This document shows, piece by piece, positions 47,129 to 58,200 of a stretch of 64,000 nucleotides of DNA. A program made the translations under genes and the position numbers. Where the stretch lies: positions 124,001-188,000 of the forward strand of contig JAJOHG010000012.1 of the NCBI GenBank assembly GCA_021029095.1, written 5' to 3'. Each line of letters starts with the position of its first letter. Position 1 is the first letter of the stretch. Source of the stretch: Phellopilus nigrolimitatus (Eukaryota; Basidiomycota; Agaricomycetes; Hymenochaetales; Hymenochaetaceae). The notes beneath the pieces are model-generated. The model searched no databases. It had not been told where the DNA came from and was given only the letters and a program-made list of their open reading frames with translations.

Positions 47129-47561
47129 GCACATGAAAATTTATTTATTTAGTCTGAGATCTACTCTAAAATCTACATACAGTGCAAAAAAAACGAAGGG
47201 AAACGGTGGAGAATTGAGTGAGATAGTCGTGCTCATCGTGCGGCACGATGAGCACGACTATCTCGGTGTCGCGGGTGGCGGGGCAAGCCGGCGGTGCATG
47301 CTGATCGCGACAAGAAATCGCGTGGATCACCGGCGCGGGCAGCGCCGGTGATCCACGCGTGGTGACGCGGCCATCGGCGATGGCGAGTAGCCGGTCTCCG
47401 CCGGCAACCCTCAGGCAACGTCAGCACAGTACTAAGCTCAGCAATTATTCTACAGTATTATTCACAGGAGAGGGAAATAGGCGCTATGGCAGCTAACTAG
47501 AGGCGTGTGACCCACCCGTACACGCGTCTAGTTAGATAGTGTAAGCGTAGGGTCACAGGTG
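47129..47561 (-). repeat. right terminal inverted repeat, 433 bp
   Basis: It is the reverse complement of 28580-29012 with one substitution noticed. The same hairpins are present, with perfect arms at 47220-47264 (22 bp) and 47319-47359 (18 bp). Its outer end reads ..GGGTCACAGGTG followed by CACCGTAA. Confidence 0.92.
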
Positions 47562-47569
47562 CACCGTAA

Positions 47570-47701
47570 TTCGAGCTTCGTCTTCTCTCACTCGAATTAC
47601 AGGTACGTGCAAACACTGTATTTAATTGGTCTTCTCTCACTCGAATTACAGAGTTTTCTCCCGTCTGTTTTCTAGTGTTCACACCTCTCGGTGTGCTTCC
47701 A
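47570..47701 (+). repeat. 3' LTR, second part (132 bp)
   Basis: It is identical to 26403-26534 and continues the LTR interrupted at 28579. ACATT (47702-47706), the retroelement's target duplication, follows directly. Confidence 0.9.
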
Positions 47702-47940
47702 ACATTGCACGCGACTCCAAAGTAGCTTCACATCTCCAGACCGTCGCCCATTTTCCGTGATCTCTGTTGCCGTCGAACGCGCCGGACCTACGATACGCCG
47801 ACTCGAGGCGCGCGCGAATCGGCGCTCGCTTGAGAATGGAATGTGGCGCGCAAATTGCAGAGTAGCTGGAAGGCTCGAACGACAGTGGATCGACGCCTAC
47901 GTGCTCCATACATCCATTTTTTGCTCTTTTTTAACTACCC

Positions 47941-48663
47941 TCATTCGCCGAGGACAATCTGCATCTCGTCCGACTCTTTCCCACCTGATGTGTACACATC
48001 CGCGCCAGCCGCGAGCGAGTCGATGAGCAGTGCAAGGCGGGAAGGGGTCAGGTTAGGTTCCTGTGATTCCAATCATAAGTTATTATTCTTATTATTATTG
48101 GCCCTTCCAAGTCTCCAAATAACGTATCCCGGAAAGACATAAAGACACACCTTCCGAATCTCATTCAAGTCGTCCGCAAATGCATCCGCAACGCTCGCGA
48201 GCCAGAACTGGCGAAAGCGGTCCTTGAGTGCCTTCTCCTTCTCCTCCGCGTCATTCGCCCCCGCGGTCGGAAGCACGCTCGGTGCAGGCACGTTCTGGAG
48301 TGGCGGCGGCGAATCTGCGCGTGGCCTGCGGGCAGAGGCACCTTTGGCGGGCAATTCCGCACTGGCAGCGGGTTTGTCGAAAGCGGGTGCGTTTGCTGCC
48401 GCGGCTCTGGCAGAAGAAGGTCCCGATGAATCGTCCGAATCCGAGTCCGAGCTTGATTCTGAGCTCGATGAGGATGCCTTTGAGGACGGCGCCTTCACAG
48501 CTACTCGCTCCCGAGGAAGTTTGAGTGCGCTCGTAGCTTCATTCTCTGAAGATGAGTCCGAGTCGGAGTCTGACGACGAAGACGAGGAAGAAGAGACATT
48601 GCGTCTCTTGCGTTTTCTGTTTCTTTTGCGGGGCGCCGGCTGTTGTGTCGCGCCAGCCGCCAT
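47941..48663 (-). CDS. RSA3: ribosome assembly protein Rsa3
   Basis: Two exons. The long N-terminal part is Lys/Arg-rich, then Ser/Asp/Glu-rich (SSSSSSSSDSDSDSSSENE) and Ala/Pro-rich. The conserved C-terminal domain is DRFRQFWLASVADAF and DDLNEIRK, then after a phase-0 intron EPNLTPSRLALLIDSLAAGA and a tail ending EMQIVLGE. This is the RSA3 domain; Rsa3 acts in early 60S subunit assembly in the nucleolus. The ATG at 48663 (MAAGATQQ) is preferred; an in-frame ATG at 48678 adds five residues. Its stop is 235 bp from the retroelement boundary, so the insertion spared the gene but moved its convergent neighbour away. Confidence 0.85.
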
Positions 48664-48678
48664 CGAGTAAAAGTGCAA

Positions 48679-49175
48679 GGAGGCAGATTTTGAATTTTGA
48701 AGTTAAGTCGTGCCATTACATAATATTATACTGTACCGGAACAGCAGATTAGGGTTAGCACAATACGTATGACGTCCCTCATGCTAAATATTGAAAATTT
48801 AACCTGGGATCTAAAACTTCGCGAGAGGCGCTTACGTCTCCTGCATATGCCGAATACTTTCCAATTTCGATTTGACTTGGTTCATTATTTCTTGCAGGTG
48901 ACTTTTCAGCATGATCATAAAATAAGCCAGCACCGCCCGCAGGCACATCTGAGCCACACTTCAGTTATTACTTAAGAACACCACGTCACAAATCGGCACA
49001 AAAATCCCTTTGGAATTTCACTACTCTGTCAATAAGGAACATTTATTTTAGCTGATTGCTTACAAAAACCCAGTCTCAAAGTGCAATTGCACGTTACATT
49101 AATTCGATATTGATCAAAAACAAAATGTCATGTAATTGATACTTAAATCCAAGTCAACTGACGACCTATCACTCA
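48679..49175. other. intergenic
   Basis: AT-rich sequence between RSA3 and SDR copy 2. A 68-residue plus-strand frame at 48769-48975 has no motif. Confidence 0.4.
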
Positions 49176-51310
49176 CTAGTACAAGGTTTCCTTCCACCAG
49201 CGCTCATCAAAGGCCGGAAAACTGTCTATGCCCCAGCTCTTCTCGATGGCGAGCAAGCAGTCCAATGTATCCTCCACTGTCTTCCTCCAATCGATAAGGG
49301 TATCAAGGCCGAGTACTTCCTTGGCCCTGCTCATATCAAACTTCGCAGTCTTTGTCTCCATCTCTCCTTCATCTTTGTCTTCAATCCTGGCTAGGCGGCT
49401 CTTCAGCTCCGGTCGCGCCTCGCGGAGGTACAGAATCACGTCCCTCCACGTTGCAAGCGCCGGTCCAACGACAAGGATCCGCTTCTGGCCAACCTGCGCG
49501 GTCGGCGGGGCTTTGAATGCGAGAATGTGCGCGCGCGCCATGTCGCGCACGTCAACACTCAGCGTCTCTCCCGTCTCCGGAAGGGATACAGACAAGGGCT
49601 TTACCGAAGATGGGTTCTTGGGTAAAACAATCGTGTAAAGAAGCATTGCTGAGGGAAGGGCCTTGATGTCGTCTTTCGGCATCACATATCCTGGGGCAAG
49701 TGGCCCGTAGAAATATCCCCCATTGACTGTCATCGAACGAATTCAGTATTTTTAATATCGAATTGACACATATGGCACCAAGCCAAAGGACGTACTGGTT
49801 GTAATATCGATTTCGGGATGCTCGTCCGCGAACTTCCAGATTTCCTGCTCCGACTCTGTCTTTGCAGCAGAATATTTCCACAGTTGACTGTGTTTCGCAT
49901 GCAGAGCTTCTTCTCTTGTTGCTGGGTTCCAGGCTAATCAATAGAAGATAATGATACACATCATCAGCTGTTCTAAGAAGAGGTCAGAACTCATAGGCGA
50001 CGTACTGTGCTCGGTGTACACATAATCACCTCCAAACGCGTTCGGTTTGTTCAAATCGATAGCGGTGACGAAGCTGCCGCACATAACTGCCGTCTTGACG
50101 CCTGCGGCTGCTCCTTGCCGCAGAATGTTCATTGCTCCGTCTACAGCAGCCTTTACGAATGGTAGCAGATATAAATCTGAATTTAGAGTCTTGGAAGATA
50201 AGGTGGACATACCTCAAACAATCCTACTGCATCTGCCCTTAACCCCAGAGGCATGGCAGTATGCACAATCGCGTCGACATCTACATATGCTATCGTTTAG
50301 AATTAAAACGATAATATAAGAACGGTTCTAGGATACCCTTCAAAGCCTCTGTATAATCTCCTGTGGCTAAATCGGCGACAGCAGCAACTTCGATTTTCCC
50401 CTCGTAGCTGGCTTTCAAAATTTCCACTTTCGCAGGGCGAGCAGTCCTTTAGTGAAAGATGTACGTGAGTTTTTTTATGAGCACGGGAGCGAATAACTAC
50501 TGACGCTCTAACACGATAACCAGCTTCAAGCGCCTGATGAACGACATGGGCCCCAAGATAACCGGTGGCGCCAGTTATCTATGAGTGAAAAAAAGAAAAA
50601 TCAGCTGGTAGAGTCTACTCGGGAGACTCGCTGTCTTTGCATACCAAGACAAGGGATTGAGGATTCAAAGTCATGACAAACAGTTGAACGCGGGGAAGCA
50701 ATCAGTGCAGCGCACTTGCATGAGTGGACGAGAAAGTACATATATACTGTAACCTGTCAGGAGACAGAAGAGTGCAACACACTATCACATTTTTGGAGCT
50801 TTGGCTTTCGACAAAGTAGATATTTTACGCAGGGTAACTCGCAGCCAATGGAAGCCGTTGATGTTTATGTTCGCGCCCTACAGAAATTGAATAGAATCAG
50901 ATGCGTTCCTTTGTCGGTTAGAGGAGCGCCCACCAGATAAGAGCCTGTAGTGTGGACTATGCCGACATTTTATTGGACTTCTGCATTCAGTAGTTAGCCG
51001 GCGAATCGCCTTTCGGGGCCTTGATATACAGAGCCAGAGTCCATATCTTTCTTGGCGATGAATTCGTCACGGCAAATTCCGAGACGCCGGCATAACATTG
51101 AACGGATCTGAGTTTATTTCTCAAATATGCTTCTGAAACATGAGCCTGCGCGCCAGGACGGTGGTAACGAGTCGGACGAAAGAGATGCAGCGGTAGAGTA
51201 AGTCGGCGAATAGGTTTGCAGTGACTAACGAACCTTACATAATCTAAAGTAGTCCCGACCACCCACAAGCGCCTACAGTCAGCCACAGTCGTCGATGGCA
51301 CTTATCTCAG
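49160..51310. repeat. SDR reductase duplication unit, copy 2 (inverted)
   Basis: It is homologous to 10785-12960 in reverse orientation, covering the gene and about 0.6 kb upstream. Confidence 0.75.
49176..50674 (-). CDS. NAD(P)-dependent reductase, extended SDR family, copy 2
   Basis: It is a paralogue of the gene at 11469 with the same exon structure. It starts MTLNPQSLVL and keeps the glycine motif, a YSAAK catalytic motif and the GGYFYGPLAPGYVMP segment, ending WWKETLY before TAG. Compared with copy 1 the strand VMCSSFSTAI reads VMCGSFVTAI and DVKELPTAMI reads DIKALPSAML, so the two have diverged but both remain open. Substrate preference may differ; none can be assigned from sequence. 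Orientation is opposite to copy 1. Confidence 0.85.
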
Positions 51311-52288
51311 TCTGTTTAATGTTTGGGACGGGCACATCAAATTCCTTTTACAAATGAATCCGGCGTCCTCGTCGACATCAAAAGCAAGATATTGTATGAA
51401 TTCTTGTTTGTTTGGTGCTCTGAAGTACGATGCCATATCCGAGGCTCGCCTCCGTGATCGCGCATGGTTACTCTATCGTGCTTCAACACAACTTTCCGGG
51501 TTTTTGAACGTTCAAAGTATCTACGCGAGTACACGCTGCACGCCCGGATGTTTACGTTGGACGCTTTGCCTGTACCGCCACGACTCTTCAAGTGTAAATA
51601 TGCAGAGACATGCCCGCGCTAGCAATGTCTAGTGGTATCAGTATTAGAGTACCGGGGCTGTGATCATTGCCTTCCTTTTCAAGAGACTCATGCCATCCGC
51701 CTCTGAGGCCTGCGCCATCTTGAGAACAGCCCAAATTGCATCGACCTTCAAAGGCACAACACCTTCTCGACGCTCCGTCAGCATTTCGACTGGCATTGGT
51801 TGAGAATGGCCCATTCAAGACGTTAACAAGTAATGTGCCGTTTAGAAAATGCGTTTGCGCCGACATCACATCTTCGACGCTCGCTCCAGCGTTCAATCAT
51901 CTACCGCCCCAGCTGTTGTCGTTTGTTCCTCTTCTTGTGTTCTTTTTCCTATCACTCCTTTCTATCAGCCTGTATTTACGCGACAATATATTCCAAAGAA
52001 CCCTCCAAGGCACGGTTACAGTCCCGATCTTCACGCCGGCGCTTCGGTCCAAGAGTTTCCTAGGCTCACTGTCAGAACAGATTTTCGCCCAAGCTTTGCA
52101 GTCCGTGCTGGTTATTCCTCCCGTTTATTTGTTGCAATTTCCGGGAGAGGGGTAAAAGTGGCCCAATTCGACGGAATTTCACTAACCATGAGTGCATGTT
52201 GAAAGAATGTATAACACGAAATATGAGATTACAAGACAAGACGAGACACAGGAAATGGGAGATGCCCAGTTTGACATCCTTATGCTCT
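51311..52288. other. intergenic with an unassigned open frame
   Basis: A minus frame at 51588-51896 (start-like VEDVMSAQTHFLNGTLLVN) and a piece in another frame (KVDAIWAVLKMAQ, near 51700) look weakly coding but match no family I know. They could be a decayed gene end. Confidence 0.3.
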
Positions 52289-55200
52289 TTAACGAATAAG
52301 CCCTCCACGCGTCTTCCGCAACGACTCCGCAATGCCTAAGAAAGTCTCGGACAAGCGAACCTGTATATCGTAGAAAAAAATCAATATCTGTATACAAAAC
52401 GCTCCTTGGCGATATCAAGTTCACTTACAGAGTCAAGCGCGACACTGTACGAAGACTCTACGACCGCATTTGCAGGAAGGAGAGGGTCACGGGGCGCGTT
52501 TGACTGTACTTCCTGCGCGATCTGTGACATGCGACGAAGCCACGTCGACGAGCCGTCAGGACCGAATGATACTGCCTGGAATGAAAGTGCTCTCCTGCAG
52601 TTTCATTAGCCTCAATAATAAATTCACAGGACTGGGCTTGAGCATGCGCTTACCCAAGGCCGACAGCTTTGCGGCACAAATTGTACATAACGGCATCCGC
52701 CACGGAGCATTCTCCGTCCGACAAGAAGATAACAATGGGTGCTCTGAAAACGCAAATGCGACAAGAAGAGAAGTGAGCCATATATATGATTTACGGCCAC
52801 TGAAAACGGCACCTCTCCGTACTCCAATGCCTTTCCATTATACTTTGCGTCATTGTGAGAGCGGCATTGAAGTTTGTACCACCATCTGCGGAGTAATTAA
52901 GTAGCTTGTCAAGTAAACCGTCCGGTGTACTGCTGAAGTCATTGTTGAAAACTTCTAGTGCAGAGCCTGTGAAAAGAATAGCACTATAAGCATCTCGGCG
53001 AGCAGCTGCCGAAGCTTGGTTTATGGCGGCCGCTCGGGCCGACCAGAATGAATGCAACGCGGAGTAGACTGCACCCAGCCTGTTGTTGGCTACTCTTGCT
53101 ATACGAGTGGAGGCTGGATAATTCGGTAATGGTGCCCTATCACCCAAGCTCATCGAACCAGACCTATAAATGCAATGTTTAACAAAAACTTCGGATCCCA
53201 CTTTGAAAATATACCTATCAATCACAAATATACTGGCAGGACGATCAGCCTGGCTAGGACGCTACGAGAATTAGAGCACTCACACATGGAATGCCTGCGA
53301 AAGGACAGCGGGATTCTTGCATAAGAATACATGCCCGTCGTTCGACAAATGACCGTTACCGCCCGATGGCACCTGGCTGAGTGTGGCGGGTTGATGGAAG
53401 ATAGGCAAATTACAATACGACGGTTGCGCCGCGCTAGTAGCTGTTGCTTGATGCTCCGGACCTGAAGAGAATTGAGAAGGAGATTAAGTAAGCTTGAACG
53501 AAGACAATAAACAGGTATATCGCACCGGAGCACATCGCATCGCTATGATGAGAATTTATAAGCGACTCGCATGAGTAAGAATTTCAAATCGGACAAACCA
53601 TTTCGCGAAGTTCCCTTGATCTTCCTTTGAATACGGATCTAGGAGACTATGAGTTGCTATTGACCTTCCCTAGCAAATTTGAACATACCTTTGAATCCTA
53701 GTGTATTCGTGACACTCAGAACGAAATGTTCGACAACGACGATATCCACTTACCAAGGCGCCTCCAATAAAGCCCGTGTGATATCCAGTCCTTTGGCTTA
53801 TCGGGGTTCGGCTCGATTCGACCTTTGATGTGCTCTAAATCCGGCGCATTGCATGCTGTAGGGTCGGAATCGCGACAATAGTCAATATGGGCATGACGTC
53901 CCATATTGCTGCACATCAGGTTGCAAAGCATAGGAGCACCGTCATCGCTGGAACCAAACTTGTGACCGTCAAGCTCAACAACCGTCCCGTTGGGTCCGTC
54001 GACGGCCCAACGCGTTTTGGACATTGAACCATGGTTTGTAGAATGCTCCGGTTGAGAGTGACCTGGAGTTCGATAGATGAGCTAACTGAGCATTCTGAAT
54101 CTGGTAGGAATAGATGATGGTACCTTGTGGCAAGGTACACACATATCCGCAATTGTCACATCTGAGAATATGTCAGTGATATCATCCATGGAATTCCTGG
54201 TTGTAATATTTACCTCGCATCGCAATAGTGGAAAGGATTCGAAGCCGTAGAGTGAAGGTGAGCACCATCATGTTTAAGCAGACCTGGAGCAATGACCACA
54301 GCACACTGCAATCGTTTTGTGGCTATATCAAGGCCTTCAGTCACTATAATTCACGTCGGATGAGCGGGCACGAACAAACCTTGCGAGTACTAAGATTATG
54401 CAAAAGTAACAAGTGAGATTAGGGCAAAGCTTTACTATCCGAAACCAAACCTTTGTATACTGGAATCTATCGTGCGCTCCATTGAAAGTTGCTTCAATAG
54501 ACTGCGGCACAGTGTCGATCTCGCAAACTCCCTTACTGCTGCACAGACCGGAGCACTTATGCTCTTGGCTGGATTATTACACATTAAGTATCAGAGTGCT
54601 ATCAAGTATCAATTTGCAAGTCAGTTCGCGTTACTCACCCACATAGATGGGATACATCGGAATTCAGACCGTGCAAGTGATCAGGTTCCGAGCACAATCG
54701 GCCGCAAAGTTGACAGGCAATAGGACAAGCCATGATTGCGTCACAGACATGAGACTCGTGCTCTCCGTTCCTTTATGTAATAATCAGCAAAAGGAAATGT
54801 CTGACTCAAAAGAATTTTTACCAAAGTACTGAACACACTCCTTGACAAGTGTACATTTTTCCATCAGGCAACTTCACCCCTTGAAGACTGCACGGCTGTA
54901 TTGTAACAGGTTTGAACCAGAGATCACAGCTTTAACGTTTTTGCAACTCACTTTTCCGCAAGAATGACGGCGACCCGAGCACATGTGGCCTGCTTCATCG
55001 TGGTTTGCAACCTAAACATGTCTGAAAAATAAAGTACGACAATAACAGACATAAGCAGTCTGACCTTAGTGCAACTCCCTTGACAACCCTTTCTGTCCTT
55101 GAGATCACATTGCTGACCACATAGATGTGACGACGGATCGCAGCTGCGACAAATCAGCAACAGGGGGCAACAGTTTCGCAGTTAATGGACATACACATGT

Positions 55201-58200
55201 TCCCCCCCGTGTCCAGCTCTTGAAAAACAAATCGTAAATAAAGAAAAGAACAAACAGTGTCCTACTTACGGCAAGCTGCAAGCCTCGGGTGACCCGTCAT
55301 GCTCATCAACGAATTGACACTGATGAGGGCACATATGGTTGGTTGAGCAGTTGTGATCACCCTCGTGGAATCTGGGGTTTATGCACAGTAAATGGCACTG
55401 CTGGCATTGAGTTTTGCACAGTTGCACGGTTCTCCTGACTTCAACGACCTTGGAATCGACAGCACGGTGAAGATCCTCAATGGCTGCATTACTCCCGTTG
55501 AACTGAGACAGATTGGAATCGATCCAGGTCTGGACATGTGCAACTCTCTGTTCAAGGAGATTTTCTAGGAACGACGACAGCAGGTTGGTCCACTCGAGAT
55601 CCGATTTATGATGTCGGCTGGCAAAATCCGGCCAGAAATGGAACAGTCTTCGCAGATTGTCCACCTTATCACCTTGCTCTTTCTCTAAATCAGCCAGATA
55701 AAATACAGCAGGAGAATCCACCGCGTCGATCACGAGACTTGTGTCGAAATTCTGTAGGGAAGTCAAAGTGATGTTCACGGTAGTAAATTTGAAAATCTGT
55801 ACCTTCAACGGCTCAACATCCGGTTCAAGTTCTGTAGCCCCAAATGCCAGTGCTCGTGGCAACAGGGATAACAGGTGTTGTGCTCTATGTGTGGACATGT
55901 TTTCTATGCGAAGCAAATGTGAGATCCAACTGAATCAGGACAGAAGAGGGGTTCGCCTGACGTGTTAGAGCGCCCCAATCATTTGTCTGTAAAGGAAGAA
56001 TAAGATCTATGCACGTGCCTTCGCTGCGTACACATACCTTCAGTTTGGCCATGAGCATCTTTAATTTGAGTAAGAATGTGCCTGCCCCCTCGTGCGTCGG
56101 CGATTGCGTGTCTAAATGTCGCTTTAAAGTCGTAAAAAGAGTGTAGAATTGACGTGATTCAATGACAGGCCATGGGATAATGTTCAGGCGCCCCCGGTAC
56201 AGACGCGAAATGAAGTTCGATGCTTGCTCCTCTTGAACAATTCTATGTAGTTTGAGTTTGAACCTAATTTTACAGTCAACATACGACACGAAACATATCT
56301 ATTAAAACACCCACTCTCTTGCAATTTCAATGCGATCGGAATCTACAACATCCTAGAGAAAAATCAGGGGTAGTTCACTGATGAGCCAGATAACCTTCTC
56401 ACCTTGATGATAATAACCAAAGTAGACTGGAAAAGAGATGGGTTTGCGTCAGGGTCTAAGACCGACGAAGACGCTTGAAAACTCTGGAAGAGATTGGTGA
56501 TATCTCTCGACATTGCAAAATTGTTTCGAAAGAGAACCTGTTTCGGATTAATATAACAAATATACTCGAATGATAAAGCCAGCTATTCTCACTAGATTTG
56601 AAATAGCAGCATTGAAAAGAACGAGAAGTGTGTCCTCTTGTGCAGATCTCTCAATGCTGTGGACACCTACACATACCGTTAGACGTAAAATGATAGAAAA
56701 CTCATACTGTAACTGACCTTCAAAATCGAGTGCCACGATAAGGTCAGTATCTGTCGGTGTCACTGACATCCAGACACCTTCGGTTGTTCGCATAGCCGAT
56801 CCAGCGAAAGACGTATCGGCAAGATGGTTAAGAGCAAAACTCTTTCCAACAGATTGCTCTCCTGTAAGTTCATGTTTGAGCAGCTGGAAGGATTTGAAAG
56901 AGCGGTGGCATTATAAGGCGCACCCATGGAGGAAACAACTTTAACCGGCTATGTTAAGTATATTATCAGTATGTCGATCGCGGAATAAACGGAGAATATA
57001 GAATATACCTTCGTGGACATATACGACTGGAATATGCTTTCATACCAGCCGAACGACAGACTATCCGCCACACGTCCGACGTCAGCTCCGAGCAGCGCCT
57101 TCTCAGCATCACGAGCCCAGACACCATCCTTCAACGGGATGAAACGATTGTCACGAGCGATCGCGATATGAATAGGGATGAGGCAGAAAATGTCGACCAT
57201 CCATTCTCCAGCTTTGTACGATGAAACGGGAGACCAGCCATCCTGAGTTTGCAGACCTGCTACGGCTGGCAGAAACAGTTCGGCCGAAACGAAGATACAG
57301 CTGAGAAGAGAGCTCGTTGGCTTTTTCGTACTCTTCTCAAACTTCTGTATCATGTCGTCGAAATAATCTGCGAAAGGTACAACATTTCGTGCTGGCGTGA
57401 TGAACAGCAAGGATTTGTCTTTGCGAAGCTCGCTAGAGACGATTGCCTGGCGCCGAACAGCAGGGATGACAGGAAATCGAGTCCAAACATCGCTATGACA
57501 ATCGATGAGTGAATTATGAAGAGTGCGTCGTTCCTCGCCTTGGGTCGAATTCTTGGAGTGCTTTTCACGAAACTGGAATTCCGTAATTTGCCGGGTAATT
57601 TCGAGACTAACAGAGCAGCAGATGTTATACTTCAGATCGATCCAGATGAGATGAATATTCTTTCTCTCGTCAAAAGCTGATATCAGGGGAAGCTGGCACG
57701 AAGATGTAGGGACATCAAATGAAAAGCCTTCATGTGAGCCCAAGGAAGCCCAATGATATACACGCAGAGAAAGACCCTTGTCCTGTGGTACAATTGCGCC
57801 AAGGCATGAGCCGTCTGGTGTCCCAAACGTTGATAAATGAGATGCAGGCAATTGAAGTATTGCCGGCCTGCGAACACGGATTTCAGCAAGTCTACATATC
57901 ACAAGTCCTACGAGGAGCTTACCGAAATTGCTGAGTAACTGAAGAAAATATGCGGACTCTTCCAGATTCTTCGACCAACGCAAACTCATCACTCCCGGAA
58001 ACAAAGTGAACATTGACGATCTTTGGTATCGAGTCAGCGTACCACGATGTCAGGTTGATAGCGCTTCCTTGTCCTTGCAGAGTAGTGTACCTCTCGTCAA
58101 AGCAAAAGCAATGGAGTTGCACAGATGGCTGTCAATCGACGAGCGTGAGTTCAGCGGCTACTTGTTCGGAAAGAGAATACACACTTTTTGGTTATCTACG

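Larger units (their letters stand above)
28580..47561 (+). mobile_element. 18,982-bp KDZ-family DNA transposon with gene-fragment cargo
   Basis: Both ends carry the same 433-bp sequence in inverted orientation, starting CACCTGTGACCCTACGC. The element is flanked by the 8-bp duplication CACCGTAA (28572-28579 and 47562-47569) and sits exactly inside an LTR whose two halves resume on either side. Zisupton-type members of the KDZ superfamily are known to make 8-bp duplications. Inside are a KDZ transposase (29179), a zinc-ribbon gene (33267), a second accessory gene (45627) and about 9.3 kb of host-gene fragments. The TIRs differ at only one position that I noticed, so insertion was recent. Confidence 0.93.
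26333..47701 (+). mobile_element. non-autonomous LTR retrotransposon (2.38 kb) split by a 19-kb DNA transposon
   Basis: The left LTR is 26333-26534 (TGTAACC..TTCCA). The right LTR is in two pieces, 28510-28579 and 47570-47701, which together equal the left LTR base for base as far as I can see. The element is flanked by the 5-bp duplication ACATT (26328-26332 and 47702-47706). A purine tract (GTGGGGAGGAG) sits directly before the 3' LTR. The internal 1,975 bp hold no gag, protease, RT or integrase, only a tandem repeat and a copy of a host gene. I saw no canonical tRNA primer site after the left LTR. The family (Ty3 or Ty1 type) cannot be told. Confidence 0.9.

Noticed and set aside
28580..47561. 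A simple chromosomal inversion between two copies of the 433-bp repeat
   Set aside because: The LTR halves resume in the same orientation on both sides, and each boundary carries CACCGTAA. That fits insertion of one TIR-bounded element and not an inversion.
28580..47561. Helitron or Starship interpretation of the large cargo element
   Set aside because: Long TIRs and an 8-bp target duplication exclude a Helitron. There is no tyrosine-recombinase captain gene at an end as in Starships, and the transposase reads as KDZ.
28580..47561. TET/JBP dioxygenase gene, sometimes linked to fungal KDZ elements
   Set aside because: I looked for the characteristic HxD..H dioxygenase pattern in the element's frames and saw no candidate.
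47129..47701. Solo LTR or unrelated second retroelement at 47.6 kb
   Set aside because: The 132 bp start exactly where the LTR at 28.5 kb stops and end before ACATT, matching the left flank, so they are the second half of the same 3' LTR.
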